A stretch of DNA of 15,745 nt from Verrucomicrobiia bacterium (lineage in GTDB: Bacteria > Verrucomicrobiota > Verrucomicrobiia > Opitutales > Opitutaceae): NCBI GenBank assembly GCA_030424825.1, contig JAUHWE010000025.1:1-15745 (forward strand), in the 5' to 3' direction. The position numbers and the translations under genes are program-made. The notes beneath the pieces are model-generated. The model saw only the letters and a program-made list of their open reading frames with translations. It searched no databases and was not told where the DNA came from. The first letter of the stretch is position 1; every line of letters starts with the position of its first letter. Positions 14,942 to 15,745 of the stretch are shown piece by piece.

Positions 14942-15675
14942 CAGTTGTTCTTGCCCCGTTTGGGTTTTTTACTGTCCTCTGCTGACTTTTCGGAGTCGTT
15001 GCTTTCCGAATCACTGCTGGTATCGGGTTCTGAGGAGGAAGGGCCCGTTCCCGGGACAATGGTTTCCTCGTCTTTCTCGAAGCCGAGGTCCTTCAGTGGA
15101 GGCGCGGAAATATGGATCTTGTTGTTGGGATCCCCAATCCATTCGACCCGGCCATTACCTCGGTGTATCTTCAACTGGGCACCGGTTCCATCAATCGTAA
15201 TGGCCCCCTGATATAGAATAGGGTTCTTATCCAGGAGGATGAAGTCCTCGTTCGGGTAGACTTCGGCGAGCCCGGCCGTCGCGGTCCGCTGATCCTGCAC
15301 AATCCGGACATTTCCGGTTGCGATGATTTGGTTGATCGAGCTGATGTCGCCGATGGTGTCGTTGCCATCCTTGTCTTTAACGTCGGTGAAGACCTCGATT
15401 TGGTTGCAGGTAATTTCCAGATTGGTGGCAACCATTCTCACGCTTCCGACTCCGATCAGGTAGCCCTTTTCCTCGGTGATCTCGGCGCGAAGGCTTTCCG
15501 CTTCAATCTCGGTTTGTACCAGCGGCTTGTCGGAAATGAAGGGCTTTGGACCGGGTTGCTCTACCGGTGGTTGGCTTGGCGTTCCTTCCGTCGGTTCGGT
15601 TGCAGGCTCGTCTTGCCCTAATAGCCAGCTTGAAGCGAATATCGCGATTGAGAGAGTGAGTGAAATTCGTTTCAT
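14941..15675 (-). CDS. lptA: LPS transport periplasmic protein LptA (OstA-like)
   Basis: This 244-residue protein has a signal peptide (basic MKR, hydrophobic 5-19, likely cleavage after LLG20). A Pro/Glu/Thr-rich spacer (21-47) leads to the OstA/LptA beta-jellyroll region, about 50-190, whose repeated strands show as EIEAESLRAEITEEKGYLIG (56-75), VRMVATNLEITCNQIEVF (79-96), IIATGNVRIVQDQRTATAG (117-135) and AQLKIHRGNGRVEWIGD (166-182). LptA forms the periplasmic bridge that carries LPS to the outer membrane. The tail from about 200 is Ser/Asp/Glu-rich and ends in the basic KKPKRGKNN; it has no counterpart in E. coli LptA. The start codon overlaps the upstream gene's stop as ATGA, and the stop overlaps lptB's start. 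Confidence 0.88.
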   Translation of the reverse strand: MKRISLTLSIAIFASSWLLGQDEPATEPTEGTPSQPPVEQPGPKPFISDKPLVQTEIEAESLRAEITEEKGYLIGVGSVRMVATNLEITCNQIEVFTDVKDKDGNDTIGDISSINQIIATGNVRIVQDQRTATAGLAEVYPNEDFILLDKNPILYQGAITIDGTGAQLKIHRGNGRVEWIGDPNNKIHISAPPLKDLGFEKDEETIVPGTGPSSSEPDTSSDSESNDSEKSAEDSKKPKRGKNN

Positions 15676-15745
15676 TTGATTACGTTTCCGATGGCGTCAA
15701 AGATGATAATTTTGACTTTCTTGTTGATGACGAGCTGATTCCCGT
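15672..15745 (-). CDS. C-terminal end of the gene upstream of lptA (lptC position, partial)
   Basis: The minus strand from the right edge is open for 23 codons, ending in VKIIIFDAIGNVIK and a TGA at 15672-15674. That TGA overlaps lptA's ATG by four bases (ATGA). The overlap is strong evidence of a real coupled gene. Its position matches lptC in lptC-lptA-lptB clusters, but the visible 23 residues are too few to confirm the family. Confidence 0.6.
   Translation of the reverse strand, partial: GNQLVINKKVKIIIFDAIGNVIK

Overview
The window looks like a core chromosomal segment of a Gram-negative bacterium. I infer a member of the Verrucomicrobiota, probably of the Opitutae/Puniceicoccales type. 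The grounds are the LPS-export genes lptA-lptB placed directly before an HPr kinase gene, the protein character, and the lack of a recognisable Shine-Dalgarno sequence in front of any gene here. No insertion sequence, phage gene, integrase or CRISPR array is visible. Most genes are housekeeping genes, so the interest lies in a few odd proteins and in two gene-poor stretches.

Layout from left to right. Positions 1-278 (-) hold the start of a lipoprotein with 11-residue coiled-coil repeats, running off the left edge. A BaiN/HI0933-type flavoprotein and a PfkB-family (adenosine-kinase-like) kinase follow on the minus strand. A divergent 146-bp gap leads to the plus-strand genes: a 65-residue two-helix membrane protein, pyrG, and then a 528-residue fusion. 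The fusion joins an E2-type lipoyl domain, a peripheral-subunit-binding domain and a complete FabH-like ketoacyl synthase III. rsmE converges on it with a 10-bp gap.

Positions 7169-7839 contain no gene I can support. They hold a diverged, roughly 190-bp repeated module with two terminator-like hairpins, a third hairpin with the same CCGCTAAGCGG core, and the terminator of tRNA-Leu(CAA). tRNA-Pro(GGG) follows on the plus strand, then a small VanZ-like membrane protein and ligA. A 155-residue protein of unknown function converges on ligA so tightly that one CTAG palindrome supplies both stop codons.

The right third is all minus strand: the 155-residue gene, dnaA, a 506-bp AT-rich gap with one perfect and two near DnaA boxes (candidate oriC or dnaA control region), hprK, lptB, lptA, and the last 23 codons of an upstream gene in the lptC position. 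The lpt genes overlap in ATGA/TGATG style, so they are very likely translationally coupled.

The strongest candidate for something undescribed is the lipoyl-PSBD-KAS III fusion. It has the carrier and docking parts of a 2-oxoacid dehydrogenase E2, but its acyltransferase domain is replaced by the enzyme that starts fatty-acid synthesis. This suggests that an acyl primer is handed directly from an E1 enzyme to the ketosynthase on a lipoyl arm. Second-tier observations are an apparent 15-residue gap in LptB, the repeated hairpin module, and the dnaA upstream region.
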